Part shown: positions 34,656-46,329 of the stretch, piece after piece
Layout: each line of letters begins with the position of its first letter
Position numbering within the stretch: position 1 is the stretch's first letter
Origin: Toxorhynchites rutilus septentrionalis
Lineage: Eukaryota > Arthropoda > Insecta > Diptera > Culicidae
Length of the DNA stretch: 64,000 nt
Assembly (NCBI RefSeq): GCF_029784135.1
Contig: NC_073745.1
Span: 240,652,191 to 240,716,190 of the forward strand
Direction of reading: 5' to 3'
The notes under the pieces: model-generated
Database searches by the model: none
Seen by the model: the letters and a program-made list of their open reading frames with translations, nothing else
What the model was told of the DNA's origin: nothing
Program-made: the position numbers and the translations under genes

Positions 34656-35178
34656 TTGATGATATTTTCATACTGCAATCTCCACCCCATAGCGAAGGAT
34701 TATAGCCGATCTGATATTTACAACATCATCTCCCTGCCGCTCCTTAAGCCGGGAGCAACGGTGAAGCAGAATCTGGCCAAAATGGACATTTTTATGCGGA
34801 AGCGTCAGACGAGACCGACCGTATCTGAGCAGCAGGCAATCATCCAGAAGGAGTAGCTTGAGGTGCTGGTGAAAAACTTCTTTTCGTACTCATAATGAAA
34901 GACAAAACGTACTCGATGCTAGAATTCAACGAATGCAAGGGACCGGATACTTTACGTTCCCCAGATAAATGATGGCGACTAATATATCACCCACATCACC
35001 CACAAGTTCTCCAAGAAGGCCATTCTCTGACAAACGAGAAGTGAATATCCAAGCCGTTCTTCATTCGAGTCATATGGTAAACTGGGAGATATACAGAACG
35101 AAGTTCTCGCCGGAAGTTGCGAAGGTGATGTGGTCGAACCTGGGATCTGTCCATTATGCCAAAAGTGTAGAAGAATAA
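34656..35178 (+). pseudogene. IS630-Tc1-mariner transposase relic, another clade
   Basis: An N-terminal part reads DYSRSDIYNIIS (helix-turn-helix end) and later VSEQQAIIQKE. A second part has TGYFTFPR and ITHKFSKKA in one frame and MVNWEIYRTK with VMWSNLGSVHYAKSVEE in another. The last is the W-P-D-L-A-S-x-H-Y-A-K block of the second catalytic Asp, here changed to Asn (WSNLGS). It is broken by many stops. A copia relic begins about 130 bases beyond. Confidence 0.6.
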
Positions 35179-35305
35179 AAGCGACTGGCAACCCCAGCCA
35201 TGACTATCTGTCGATGTATGAATTAAAATAAACGTAGTTATATTTCAACCGACAAACTAGTCAGTTTATTTATTTATCGGTTCGACCTACGGCCACCTCC
35301 CATAG

Positions 35306-35755
35306 GTTATGGGCCCATGTGAAGAAAATTCTAGAAGATTACATCATCTTTTCAATCAAGATTTTTAAGTCCCCGATATGGACGGAAACAAATTCGGTTT
35401 TGAGAAGCTGAAGAGCGGCGGATACGACTGTTGACACTTCAAGGTGTAAATGCTATTGGTTCGCGAAAATTTCTGGGAGTACGTTACGGAGGCCGCCCCA
35501 GAACCTCCGATGGAAGCGTGGACGGAAGGAGATGCCAAAGCACGGGCCACCATCATCTTGCTCGTCGACGACAGTCAACACCCGTAGATCCGGAACTGCA
35601 GGATTGCCATGGAGACCTGGTGGTGCGGATGCAGTATGTTTGTTGCAGAAAAGCATATATGGCCTCAAACAAGCAGGACACGTATGGAACAAAAAACTGG
35701 ATGGAGTGTTGAAGCATCTCAGTTTCACGCAGTCGATCCATGCCTGTACGTGAGA
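35306..35755 (+). mobile_element. Copia-like LTR retrotransposon relic, cut by the N gap
   Basis: GGTTATGGGCCCATG at about 35306 matches the primer-binding site of copia elements, which pair with the middle of initiator Met tRNA and not its 3' end (established for copia). A gag start follows at 35378, then reverse-transcriptase sequence fused by a deletion. The preceding 130 bases may be part of the 5' LTR, whose outer end was not found. No copia sequence is seen right of the gap. Confidence 0.65.
35378..35755 (+). pseudogene. Copia gag joined to reverse transcriptase by deletion
   Basis: Gag: MDGNKFGFEKLKSGGYD, a stop, then FWEYVTEAAPEPPMEAW and DAKARATIILLVDDSQ. After about 60 bases the frame carries VCLLQKSIYGLKQAGHVWNK, the copia reverse-transcriptase block with Y-G-L-K-Q, then VDPCLYVR after a shift. 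Protease, integrase and the YVDD part are missing or lost in the gap. It has several stops and is non-functional. Confidence 0.75.
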
Positions 35756-36255
35756 NNNNNNNNNNNNNNNNNNNNNNNNNNNNNNNNNNNNNNNNNNNNN
35801 NNNNNNNNNNNNNNNNNNNNNNNNNNNNNNNNNNNNNNNNNNNNNNNNNNNNNNNNNNNNNNNNNNNNNNNNNNNNNNNNNNNNNNNNNNNNNNNNNNNN
35901 NNNNNNNNNNNNNNNNNNNNNNNNNNNNNNNNNNNNNNNNNNNNNNNNNNNNNNNNNNNNNNNNNNNNNNNNNNNNNNNNNNNNNNNNNNNNNNNNNNNN
36001 NNNNNNNNNNNNNNNNNNNNNNNNNNNNNNNNNNNNNNNNNNNNNNNNNNNNNNNNNNNNNNNNNNNNNNNNNNNNNNNNNNNNNNNNNNNNNNNNNNNN
36101 NNNNNNNNNNNNNNNNNNNNNNNNNNNNNNNNNNNNNNNNNNNNNNNNNNNNNNNNNNNNNNNNNNNNNNNNNNNNNNNNNNNNNNNNNNNNNNNNNNNN
36201 NNNNNNNNNNNNNNNNNNNNNNNNNNNNNNNNNNNNNNNNNNNNNNNNNNNNNNN
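35756..36255. other. Assembly gap of 500 N
   Basis: Exactly 500 undetermined bases of unknown real size, directly after copia reverse-transcriptase sequence. A missing exon of the muscle gene could also lie here. Confidence 0.99.
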
Positions 36256-37829
36256 CTAATTGCACCGGGTAGACCTGGAACAAAAACTACAGAGAACATT
36301 TTAGGCCAAAAATTTTTTTTAAATTTTTCCATAGTGTGTTACCCTCTTAATGGGTGCTTATTTGCAGTGTGTCTCATGTTTCGCTCGCTCATATTGTTCT
36401 TATATTGCTATAGCATATATATTATACAAATGATATACTAATATGGGAGGGTAGCACCATTTCTGTTATTCTTGGGCTCATTTAATGTGATAAATCGGGA
36501 TGCCAAAATATGCGCTAAAAACTAATTTTGGGTGTTTCGATTGGTTAACCTAAACAGATGCTAAAAATTGGATGGCATTCAATATTGATCAAACTGGGTA
36601 GATTTCAGATAATATCTATGCTCAAGCTTTGTCTTAAATTGAATTGTCATATTATTACAACCGATGTCAAACAAAACTTAAAACAAAACTTAATTGCGCA
36701 AAAACAGGTTTCAGTGAATGTGTTTTTTTATTGAACTTCTTTCTGTTTTTCGTGAATTAACCTCACGTTGACTAATTGAATAAGCGGGTACCGTTATGTA
36801 TGCAATGAAAACGAAAGCGCTGGGGCCAATCAATCTCCCGTATCTGACAGTTTGAATCACTGCATGGCAGCTGCTTCCATCAAGTGGAGCTGTGTGTGCA
36901 TCACCATTCCCTTCATGCGTTTCTTCCTTTCATGCGAAGAGGCAGAGGGAGAGATACAAAAGCACACAAAAAAATCTCGTGCGCACGCGTGAAATGTGGT
37001 TCCGCCTCTGAGATTTTCATAATCACTGCTGCTGCGCGCGTGAGCTCATGAAGGTGGAAACTCATCATCCGAGCACTATTTGTAGCAGGTAAAGGTGGTG
37101 TCTGGATTGGAAGAAAGAGAAATGGTGAAGCTCCAACGGTGCTACCATCTTATAACAGGGAGGGCTTCCCTGGCTGGGAAGGCACTGGAATCTAAGATAT
37201 TAAACGAATCACTCGAACGGGAGATTAGAATCGATTATTTGGATAGTTTTTTTTTTCGATCCTCGACTCCGCTCACGTGTTTGCATCTGCAGATGTTCCA
37301 TTTCCTTTTGGGGGCGCTTCCACACGTTTGCTGTCAGAAAATCGCCCATAGTGTGGATGGTTTGATTTTATGCAGATTATTCCCCCAGTCAGTGGTGCTT
37401 CTGTAGGGCGTAGAATCAAACAGAGAGGAGGCGCACACCTGCTTGAGGTGGCTTATTATGGGCGTACGCGAAGCATAAATGTTTCCCTACTGCTGGAGGT
37501 GCTAGCGTGCCGGCAGCTGTTGCCCCATTAAGTCTCACGTGCACTTATCTTGTTCGTTTCCCTGTGGGGCATTATACTATTTTTCTTCCAATTTGTCCGC
37601 TCGTCGAGAGAGGTTCTGAGCCAGTGGGTAAATATGCACCGTATGACGGTGGACGATTTTTGTTTTGGTTTGGTCTTTCGTGGTAAGGGCATTTTATTAA
37701 TATTTCAATTTGAGGTAATCTCTTTCTTGCTAGGTTAGACTGCGGCTTAAAATGGGTGTCAAACATTGCAGCATCCTCCGACAAGATGATTCAATAATAA
37801 CAAAAATATCCACGTCGATATATGTGATG
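36256..37829. other. No recognised gene; GC-richer at 36780-37560
   Basis: The stretch 36780-37560 lacks TE signatures and has balanced composition with words such as GGCAGCTGCTTCC and CGTGCCGGCAGCTG (E-box-like CAGCTG twice). In an intron of a muscle gene this is a candidate enhancer, but that is inference only. Confidence 0.3.
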
Positions 37830-38029
37830 TAAAGAGTGTCCCATATCAAATTGCATCACAGAAAAAACGCTGTAGAAAATTACACAGTTGACCGATTCTT
37901 TTCAACCTTTCAGACAATACAATATAACCCATTAGTGAGCTTTTGGCATATTTATTTCATTCAACTTCGATACCAGAATCATATACTCGCACCTTACCCT
38001 TCACTCCACTCATAAGGTTCTGTACAACA

Positions 38030-39830
38030 TCTGGCTGCAGCTTCTTATGTGCCGAAACCTACTTTTTCTTCCTTAGATTTGACCTCCTTTGGATGCTTCC
38101 GTAGTTCCAGTATTTTTCGATGCGCCTCAGATCTGGTGCGTTGGGGGTTCATATCCTTCGTACCCAAGGTGACCCCGTTGGCCTCGTACCAAGCGGACAA
38201 AAATATTTTCATCATTTTTTCAACACTTCTTGTATTTTTTCTACTTGTTACCATCGAAACAAGTTGCATAAGATCATTTGTGACTATATAATATAAGCCT
38301 TGTTCGAAACTGTTCCTTTTTCTCTATAACAGCGATTCTAAAACAAAAAAATTGATTTTTATAGCGCTTCAATTTCGCTCAAAATTGCAGTAATGGGTAA
38401 CCAGCCAAAAAAATTAGACCCGTATTTTTTATTTGCTCATTAGGGTGCCCGTAGGGTGACAAGAAAAAGCAACAATTGACCTTTTTTTCTATTTTTAATC
38501 ATTTTTAACAGCAATTGAAAATTTGAAAGATTTTCAACTATGTGTAAAGAATAACAAATAAGAGAGTACGCTCGATGGATTTTATGTGTTTCGTATGAAG
38601 ATTCGATGCGGTCAGGACAGCTTCATTCTACGATGTCGTGATTATGTCAACAATTTATGATCGAAATGTACATGAAGGTAGAGAGCGAACGACTGCGATT
38701 TCTACGACACAATATACAGAAGTGAGAAGTTTACTTGCAAGATGCTATCATGAGCAACGCGGGCACAGCTTTCGCTCGCTATTGCCAGGCTTAAATAAAA
38801 TGGATAATCATGACATCACGTGTGTTAAAACGAAAAATAAAGTCTTTAATCAAATTTACTACAATTTTACACGGTTGAATGGGAATTGAATAGTTCAAAC
38901 ATTTTAGTTTGATTAATCGTCAAAATACACCCTGATGGTGTAATTACTTCGGAAATTCCAGATTCGTCTATAGGTTATTTTGTTATTATGATAAAACATT
39001 TTTTTTTTAGAATTCGCTTTTTTCGAAAACAATGCATTTTTTTTGCAATTTTTCATCTTTATTTCTCGGTATCGTAGGTATAGTAGCTGCTATAGTCATG
39101 AAATTTCGAATTTTTCCTAGTTAAAGTGTCTAGTTTCTATAGAAAATATAGAAAAACAGATCGGTGACAGTCACTTCTATGATTTTTGTCCGCCTGTAAT
39201 CCCATAGTGACTCCGTTTGCCACATTAGCAGATCGCTGGCCAAATAATGTATTTCTTGGCCAGCTGTGACAGCTTCTGCTTTCTTACTTCCTCCGGAACA
39301 TCAAACTTGTACTGGGCGGTGAAGAACAGTAGCTCCGGAAGCTGCCAGGAGTCCACCTTGACGTAAGTCTCATCATTCACGGTGAGACAATGAGTTTTCG
39401 TCAGCATCTGGGTGTACAGTTTCCGGGCTCGTGATTTTCCCACCGTATTTTGCAGTTCGTTACGATTTGGAGCCTTCTGCACTTTGTACGTATACTGCCC
39501 CTCCCGGTCTTGGCTCTCTGAACGAAAGACTTGGGCAGATTCAACTTTTTGACCACATCTCTGACCGAAGCATTAGGATTCCGCTTAAACGCTTTCACGA
39601 CACGCATGCGATCCTGATCACTAATAGAACATCCATTATGATCGCATTTCTTCTTCCGTTCGATGTTCAGAGTTTCGTAGTGTCGTTCAATCACACGACT
39701 CACCGTTGACTTCACGATTCCGAGTTGTTTCCGATGTTCCGATGAGAGAGTTGAGGATTTTCCAGGTGCTTGTGCAAAATCAATTCGCGACGTTGCTTTT
39801 CGGGTGACGCTATTTTTTCAATTTTCGAAA
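38030..39830 (-). pseudogene. DD37E transposase, split
   Basis: The N-terminal part (about 39830-39480) has VIERHYETLNIERKKKCDHN and NASVRDVVKKLNLPKSFVQR. Then come KSRARKLYTQMLTK, the first Asp in CLTVNDETYVKVDSWQLPEL and KKYIIWPAIC (to 39225). After about 900 unrelated bases the C-terminus resumes at 38269-38030: LSAWYEANGVTL, KDMN, then HPKEVKS. The second-Asp block is absent, and the Glu region (P-E-L-R-P-I-E) is scrambled. Confidence 0.8.
38270..39180. other. Insertion of unknown type within DD37E copy 2
   Basis: AT-rich DNA with no recognised coding motif, an ORF of 83 codons without features, and TTAGGGTGCCCGTAGGGTGA near 38441 that may be a repeat end. No clear TIRs or target duplication were found. 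Confidence 0.35.
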
Positions 39831-39965
39831 AACTGACAGCGATGAAAATACAGTGTAAACAATACACTCTAAACTACTTCTACCCAAATTTTCAAAAGAA
39901 AATACCCAATGGGTAATTTTTTACAGCGTTTTTCTGTGATGAAATTTGATGTGGGACACCCTTTA

Positions 39966-42576
39966 ATGGGTGGAAAAGTTTCTTCCTCAAAACAAGATTT
40001 GAACCCACACGCGAATCAGCAAATCATTTTTCCCTTTCTCGGCATTCCACTGCAGCGAATAGTATGTTAACGTTTATTAATGATCAATTCAGCGGGATAG
40101 ACGTCGATAAAGGGGAGTAAGAGCAGAAAAAAAAACTCACATCTCCTCAGGGGAGGTGTCAAGTTTCCGTAAAAGGTTTATTGACACAGAAAACAACTGC
40201 CCGTTGCACTGGCAGCGGCTATGGCGTCAATGGATTCACCTCAGCTGAGAGCTGTTCGAATGTGCAGTCCCCCCTATACGGCATGTGCCCTGCCGTTCGC
40301 CTCAAGTTCACGTCTGGGAAGTTTATTTAGGAGTTATGAATTCTGCAGCCAGTCAACGACGATTGGCAGTCGGCAAACCAGTTCAAGCCTTGTGCTAAAT
40401 TGATACCCTGATGGTGCCATGGGAAAAAAAACTGAAGGGTGTCAATGCAACCACAAATGGAAATGTAAACCGACAGTTGCGATCAACTTGTGACTGGCCA
40501 CGATCACCGTCCGTGCTGGACCGTCATAATGGTTTCTCATTGGCGCGTGATTATACCACACATGAAGCTCTCGGATGGGTCTGATCCACGCGATACCGCG
40601 CTCGGAGGGCGGAAAACTCAACAGCAGCACGAAAGCAGGAAGTATCCCGCGCGCTATCATCAGTACTCCGACCTGAGAAACCTGCGAAAAACTCATAAAC
40701 TTTATTACGAAATCAGAGGTGTGTGTATGTTTTCGATTTCATTATGACGTGAGGTTGTACCATGCTACCGAAACTATTAGCTTCAGAAAATTAATTTAAC
40801 TCCGCCGATGCTCGGCGGATTCATCCGAAACGATTTCCATTCGCTGGTTCACTCCAATCAGCAACTCATTAGCCAACCATGCTAACGCCACTCCAGAGGC
40901 AGCTAACCAACCAGCTGTCTGCGGACGCGTAGGGTCATCACTCCGGCGGCTCCTTTCACTGCTACATATTCCAACCGGGCGAAATGGAGATGACCATTTT
41001 CACGCATTAATTTTCCGCTTCCGTACGCCTCTAGCGCCTCTGCAGTCGACTGGGTTTCTCTTGCTTACATCGATCGCAAACCCAACCATTATCACAGTGC
41101 ACGCATTGGCAATGATATCAGCCACAACAATATTGCACCTAGGCGCCTAGGCGCTCACTTCTGCATTTCTTGTCTTTCCAGGCGAATAACATAAAATTAG
41201 ACTCTAAAAACGAATTGTTTTTATCGTTTCCAGCAAATAAAAATATTGCTCTCGATCAACAGACAACCACCGATTTTGCCTTCTCTGTTTTGTACTTAAA
41301 ATTCAATAAAGGCACTACTCATCAAGCGCGCTCGATGGGATTAATTGATAAAATTTTGTATTATATCCCCCCAAGATAGTCCGGGGAGGGCAATGGCAGT
41401 CTTCACACATCAACACTGTTACAGTGGGTCAAATGCGTTAATGGCATTTCGACCCTAATTGGACTTCCAGTTCAATCGATGTGTCATGAGGCGGTCACTT
41501 GTGACCAAAATATTATACAGCTTTCTTTCGCCGATATCTGGGATTGGAATGCATCTAGAGCGGAACAGAAGATATAAAAAACGTGCAGTGGCAAAAGCAC
41601 AACAAATTGGAATTTTATTTGGGGCGTTATTTTTACGGAGTGTGTATGTGTTTTTTGGGACTAGCTGGAGGCGATGAGTTGTTTTATCTTCTATTTGATT
41701 TATACTACAAGCCTCAAGATCACTCATCGCCAGTTTTGAACGTCAATCGGTAATTGCGGCAAGTGTATGTACACTCACTTTTTCAAATCAACCGGAATAA
41801 CATTCTACAGATAGCACAATTGAAGTCTTTTATCTGCCGGTAATTGATTTATGCAATGCCTTAACATACTGTCAATATTGATTGATATTTCGTTGATAAC
41901 GTGATATGTTAACAGTCTTACAAATAATCGAATTTGAATTTTGCGCTGCAAGTTTATATTATTTTGACTCTCATTCGCTACATATCGATCTCCCCCTCAT
42001 GCATCTTGGAACAGCAGAATCATACGCTCTAGACGAGACGATTGAGTTTAGGTGTGGTCATATCCTGTTACCACAACTGAACACGACTCATAGAATCCCA
42101 GCAAGTTTAACACAAGGTGAACGAAAAGCTAGCAGGATACTCAGGGAAGGTTCTCAGATTATATTAATATGATATTTATATAATACTCTACTGACTTTTC
42201 GGCGCGTCTCCCTTCCCCAATACTGATCAGAGCAGAATCAGATATATCTTGCTGGCGTCGAAAATGTACTGCTAGCTAGAAATCACTAGCAAAAAGCAAT
42301 TTTACTCGCATTTGTATGTCCTAAACAAAATTGATTCTCACGTTAAGTCTGTGCAGCAGTGATTTACGGTACACCTGAACTAGCGTTGGCAGAAAACATA
42401 TCATCTTCGGCAGAAAAAATGCTTTTTCGTGTACTGAAGGGTAAATATCGAATAAAACCACATTTTCCTCGAGTTTTTCAATGTTTGTTTTATGTATGAG
42501 AGCAGACCTCTCATTCTCTCAGACTGAATGTCAGCTTGGAATTGTACCCAAAAAGAAAGTCCAAACGATGTCGAGC
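39966..42576. other. No recognised gene; GC-richer, TE-poor at 40140-41160
   Basis: The part 40140-41160 has no TE signature and includes a short mirrored word CACCTAGGCGCCTAGGCGC near 41137. The ORFs of 84-90 codons on either strand lack motifs. Candidate intronic regulatory DNA, but unproven. Confidence 0.3.
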
Positions 42577-42790
42577 AGGGCTCGTTCATTGCAACGAGCG
42601 GGCTCATTCGAGCGGTTCTTTTTTGAACAGCATCGCTTTTTTGAGCCGAGACTCTTTCAAGAAGCGGCTCTTTTTGAGCCAAGACTCTTCCAAAAAGCGG
42701 GTCATTTTTGAACTGCGGCTCTTTTTGAGCCAATACTCTTTCAAGAAGCGGCTCATTTTTGAGCTGAGACTCTTTTGAAAAGCGGTTTTG
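42577..42790. repeat. Array of GAGCGGCTCTTTTTGAGCC-type units
   Basis: After GGGCTCGTTCATTGCAACGA come at least five units of about 30-35 bases alternating GCGGCTC-TTTTTGAGCC and AAGACTCTTTCAAGAA. Each unit is itself an imperfect hairpin. The opening resembles a hAT-type terminus with subterminal repeats. No transposase is nearby. Confidence 0.65.
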
Positions 42791-45440
42791 TTTGGTGGTA
42801 GTACGTCTGGTTCTTTTTTATGTGTATCTCCCGAAAGTGATTTATTGTCCTTAGTTTAAGCGACAGAAGGCTTGTTTCGCAAACACGCGTTTTGATCCAA
42901 TTTTCGGTTAAAGATCTACGACCAGAACCTACAGTCGACTCACACACCGATGCACCGATGTTGACCTTATGCGCACTTGTGATACGAGTCAAATATTAAT
43001 GAAGAATACATTCGTGAGATGTTACATGAAAATTTGAACATCCGAAAGATGTTGGTGCAACAAGTTTTGCAGTTCAACGAAAAGCTCTCACAAAAATCAA
43101 TCTGTTAGGGTTTTCTGTTCCGCATTCAGGATGAAGGCAGAGACTAAATAAGTCGGATATATACTGAGTGGGAGAGGTAGATGTTTTAGTATGATCCTGG
43201 GATCCGTAAACAGTTGTAACTGAAGGCGGTGATGGTCTTTTTCTTGATATCCATGTCATACGGTAAAATTTTTAATGATGCCCTGCGTCTCCGCATTTTC
43301 CGTGTGCAGTTTGAACTCGTTGAAATGCGTAGGCCCTTTTATCCCTCACTAGAAGGGAGTTTTTGGTGGAGAGTCTTCCAAATGTTATCGAACTCACCTT
43401 TGCGGAATTTTCTTAGTCCCAAAGCATGAAATCTCACCTCAAGGGAACTTATTTTGGTGACGTACAAGCTGTCATGAAAGCTCTGACCGGGGTGCTAAAT
43501 GGCTTCATTGCTAAAGACTAGCAAGGTTGCTTTATTGTTTATTTATAATATCCCGGCTTTGTTTATTTATAATATCCCGGAACTAAATTGAATACTTCAT
43601 ATAGTATGCCAAAAGCAGGTTTTTAGGAAGCATGAAAAGATGTTCACATGTTGATTTTGATGCTAATTGGTTGTCTGGGAAATATTATAATTATATTACT
43701 ATTATTTTTCATGATAAATGTCAAGAAAAAAAAATGATATGAAACATGAAAATATGAAAACTTTGACCTTTAGTTATACTTCTTTTGGAGTGCTATTCAC
43801 TCCACGATATCACATTGTATTTTGCAATATTAAACTATCACTTATAGACAAGGTTACAGGCTTCCATATTAGGTTGATAATTCGAAGCTTAAGCCACTAA
43901 AAAAAGTAAAACTAAATAAAAAATTATTATAAATTGGATGAATCCAAAAGAAATTTAATTCAAGTGTTGAAAAATGAATTTATTTTGAGAATCCTAGGAG
44001 CCAAAAATCACTGGCAGATGGTACAGCGCATAATCTCGTTCGAGACCGAGACCGAATCGCTTTAGAAGGAAAATTTTGCTCTGTGTTTTGTTATGACTAA
44101 GAAGAGTGTGATCTATTATGAGCAAGCCTCATACCGTATGAGCGCCAACCTCTCTCAGTTTCTTTTCAGTTTTCGCATTTTCGCATGACATTGTCATGAC
44201 AAATGGTTTGCTTGATTATGAGTTGTTGAAACTAGGCGTGACGGGCAATGTGTAATAATGAGTGGAACATACTTTGAAACATGATTTTTATTCATTATTT
44301 CGAATTTCAAATGTTGTCTTTGGAAGAAGAATCCGCATTTCAAATGTGTATGATCATAATAAGTGTTATTTTAAAGTTGAACCAAAAAGACTAGAATTAA
44401 ATAGTGGCAATTCTGATGGCTGTCTAAGAGCGGAAAGAAAAGAAGTTCCGTCCAAATTCCAGGAAATATCAGAGAATAAGTCTATTGATATGGAGTGTGT
44501 TCCAAAACAACAGAGTAAACAAACAAGTAAAATTGAGTTTGTTTTAAGTACAGTGAAATACCAAGTTCATGGTGATGAATGGAAATAAAATCAAAATAAT
44601 TCCAAACAATTTAACGCGTTCCGTACCACGTGTAAACGGAATCTTCAGGTCACGTGTACCACTGGTGGTACATGTAGACATACTATCAATACATAGAAAC
44701 AAATGTTTTTGTCAAATTTATTTTAAAATCGAACTGATTGCAGCGTTACATGTGCCACAAATCGTACATGATGTTACGTACTTTAACGAGGTAAGTGTCT
44801 AATTTTCCAACTTGATTCACCTTCATTTGTTCCTAGAGAGATTTTTATGGATACAATCACCCATATTCTAGAATCCAATCATAATCGCTGTACATTATAT
44901 TTTAATCAAATTTCTGGATTTTGAGTTCTATTTTTTTGAAAAAAAGGAAAATTGTGATTTTAGACAGCTGTCACCGTTTGTACAATGTTTGAACAAAAAA
45001 ATGGTGGAGCAATTGCACAACTCGATTGAATTTGAGTTGAACGAATTGCAGAATCTAAAAGTCGATTTCTATCGAATCGCAAAATCTGATCGAATTTCAA
45101 ACCCGATCGGCTTCCGGAATATGGTCGAAGAATAGAGCCAAAGTTGTGCTCGAAAAAAAAATGAATACACCTAATATTGAATTTAATTTTAGGCCGTCGA
45201 AACCTTAATATCATTCAGTGTATTAGTTCATTGGTGCTTAAGTAAACTTTGTCTTTCTTTCGTTATGATTATATAATATTCACTTGAATTTTATTGAACT
45301 GAAAGCAACATTTACCCATTTACCGTTGAATTTTCCCTTTTCAATGGAATCTTATGTTAGTTATCGGTTATATAATGCCCAGCCGGAGTGTTGAACTGCG
45401 CCAAATAATAATCGTCGTGGAACTCCATTAGGTTTCAAAT
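42791..45440. other. No recognised gene; minor repeats
   Basis: A 25-base tandem duplication (TTGTTTATTTATAATATCCC, then GG) lies at about 43534-43580. TTAACGCGTTCCGTACCACG at 44611 with GTACCAC-TG-GTGGTAC at 44656-44671 may be another TTAA-type MITE end. The words at 45010-45055 (TGCACAACTCGATTGAATTT) resemble 56015-56060. The ORF at 44262-44588 has no motif. Confidence 0.35.
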
Positions 45441-45620
45441 AATTCTTCCGATTTGCACTGATACACACCCATTTCCGAACTTGCCACTAAATATATCTAT
45501 CAAACCGTGCTATTTGGCATCGCAATTTCTATCATGTGCTTGTAAAAAAGACATGAAGTAACACTGGGAAGGCAAAGTTTCTCATAAAACATGACATCGA
45601 AGAGAAATGTGAAGAACTAT
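45440..45620 (+). mobile_element. Old family-A SINE fragment
   Basis: TTCCGATTTGCACTGATACA, then GTGCTATTTGGCATCGCAAT, then GACATGAAGTAACACT and ACATCGAAGAGAAATGTGAA follow the body of the SINE at 13657 in the same order with about a quarter of bases changed. The tRNA-like head is lost. Confidence 0.55.
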
Positions 45621-46169
45621 GTGCAGTCAATAGATCATTGGAATGCGTTATTTTATACTTGAATTAAAAGCATTTTAAGGTTCATCTGTTCCGAGAGGCG
45701 GTTATCTTTTGGTGCGTTACATATATCATCGCTCTTTAGTTTTGTTTTAATGCTCACGTTTGTCGGGAATCAGGGCGAAAGTGACAGAGACAAGCTCTTT
45801 CAAGTAAATTTAGCATATGAATGATTATGTTAGAAGACGTAAGTGTTCAACACACAACAGTTGATCATTGTTCAAAGAATTCGCGATAGAATATCAGAAC
45901 TAAATTGCTGTTAAATGTTGAAGCCTTGTGAGAATCATGGTTACCATAATGATTATTGTAAAATGCACATTTTGTGTTGGAGTTTGATTGATGATTGACG
46001 ACTATCAGTGTTGACGTTTTTACGTGAACTAACGCGAGGCAAATGGCTGTCTAAAAGTCAAGGACTGAGAGGTATTTCTACATTGCCTAGTAACTGAGGA
46101 CGACAAGTTACGGTAACTTCAAGCGCAGAGAATCATGAGGGAATCCTGGCTACACTTATGTCTTGGGCA

Positions 46170-46320
46170 AAGCCGAATAATCACGGCTCCAAGGGCTATG
46201 TTCTGTAATTGGGATGGGATCAGCTCACTGTAGTGTATTGTTATCTATTAAAACCGACTGGAATAAACATAATCAAAGGTCTGAAGAATTTACGTAATTC
46301 TCCGACAAATGTAGGTATTT
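46170..46320 (+). pseudogene. Mariner transposase fragment
   Basis: One frame reads AKPNNHGSKGYVL, a stop, then LGWDQLTVVYCYLLKPTGIN. This matches the W-W-D-Q-x-G-V-V-Y-Y-E-L-L-K-P block between the first and second Asp of mariner. Nothing else of the element was found. Confidence 0.55.
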
Positions 46321-46329
46321 AGTTTTAGT

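Larger units (their letters stand above)
37832..39963 (-). mobile_element. DD37E-type element, copy 2, with internal insertion
   Basis: TA lies on both sides (37830-37831, 39964-39965). The inverted ends run about 50 bases (left AAGAGTGTCCCATATCAAAT, right inverse AAGGGTGTCCCACATCAAAT, both continuing CATCACAGAAAAA-CGCTGTA). At 2132 bases it is about 800 longer than the family, because roughly 38270-39180 is foreign or rearranged DNA where the second catalytic Asp should be. Confidence 0.85.

Noticed and set aside
35453..36441. Long open frames across the second N run
   Set aside because: Artefact of the 500 N; only the plus-strand copia remnant left of the gap is supported.
42577..42790. 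CRISPR-like array
   Set aside because: Units are contiguous palindromes without unique spacers, in a eukaryotic genome with no cas genes.
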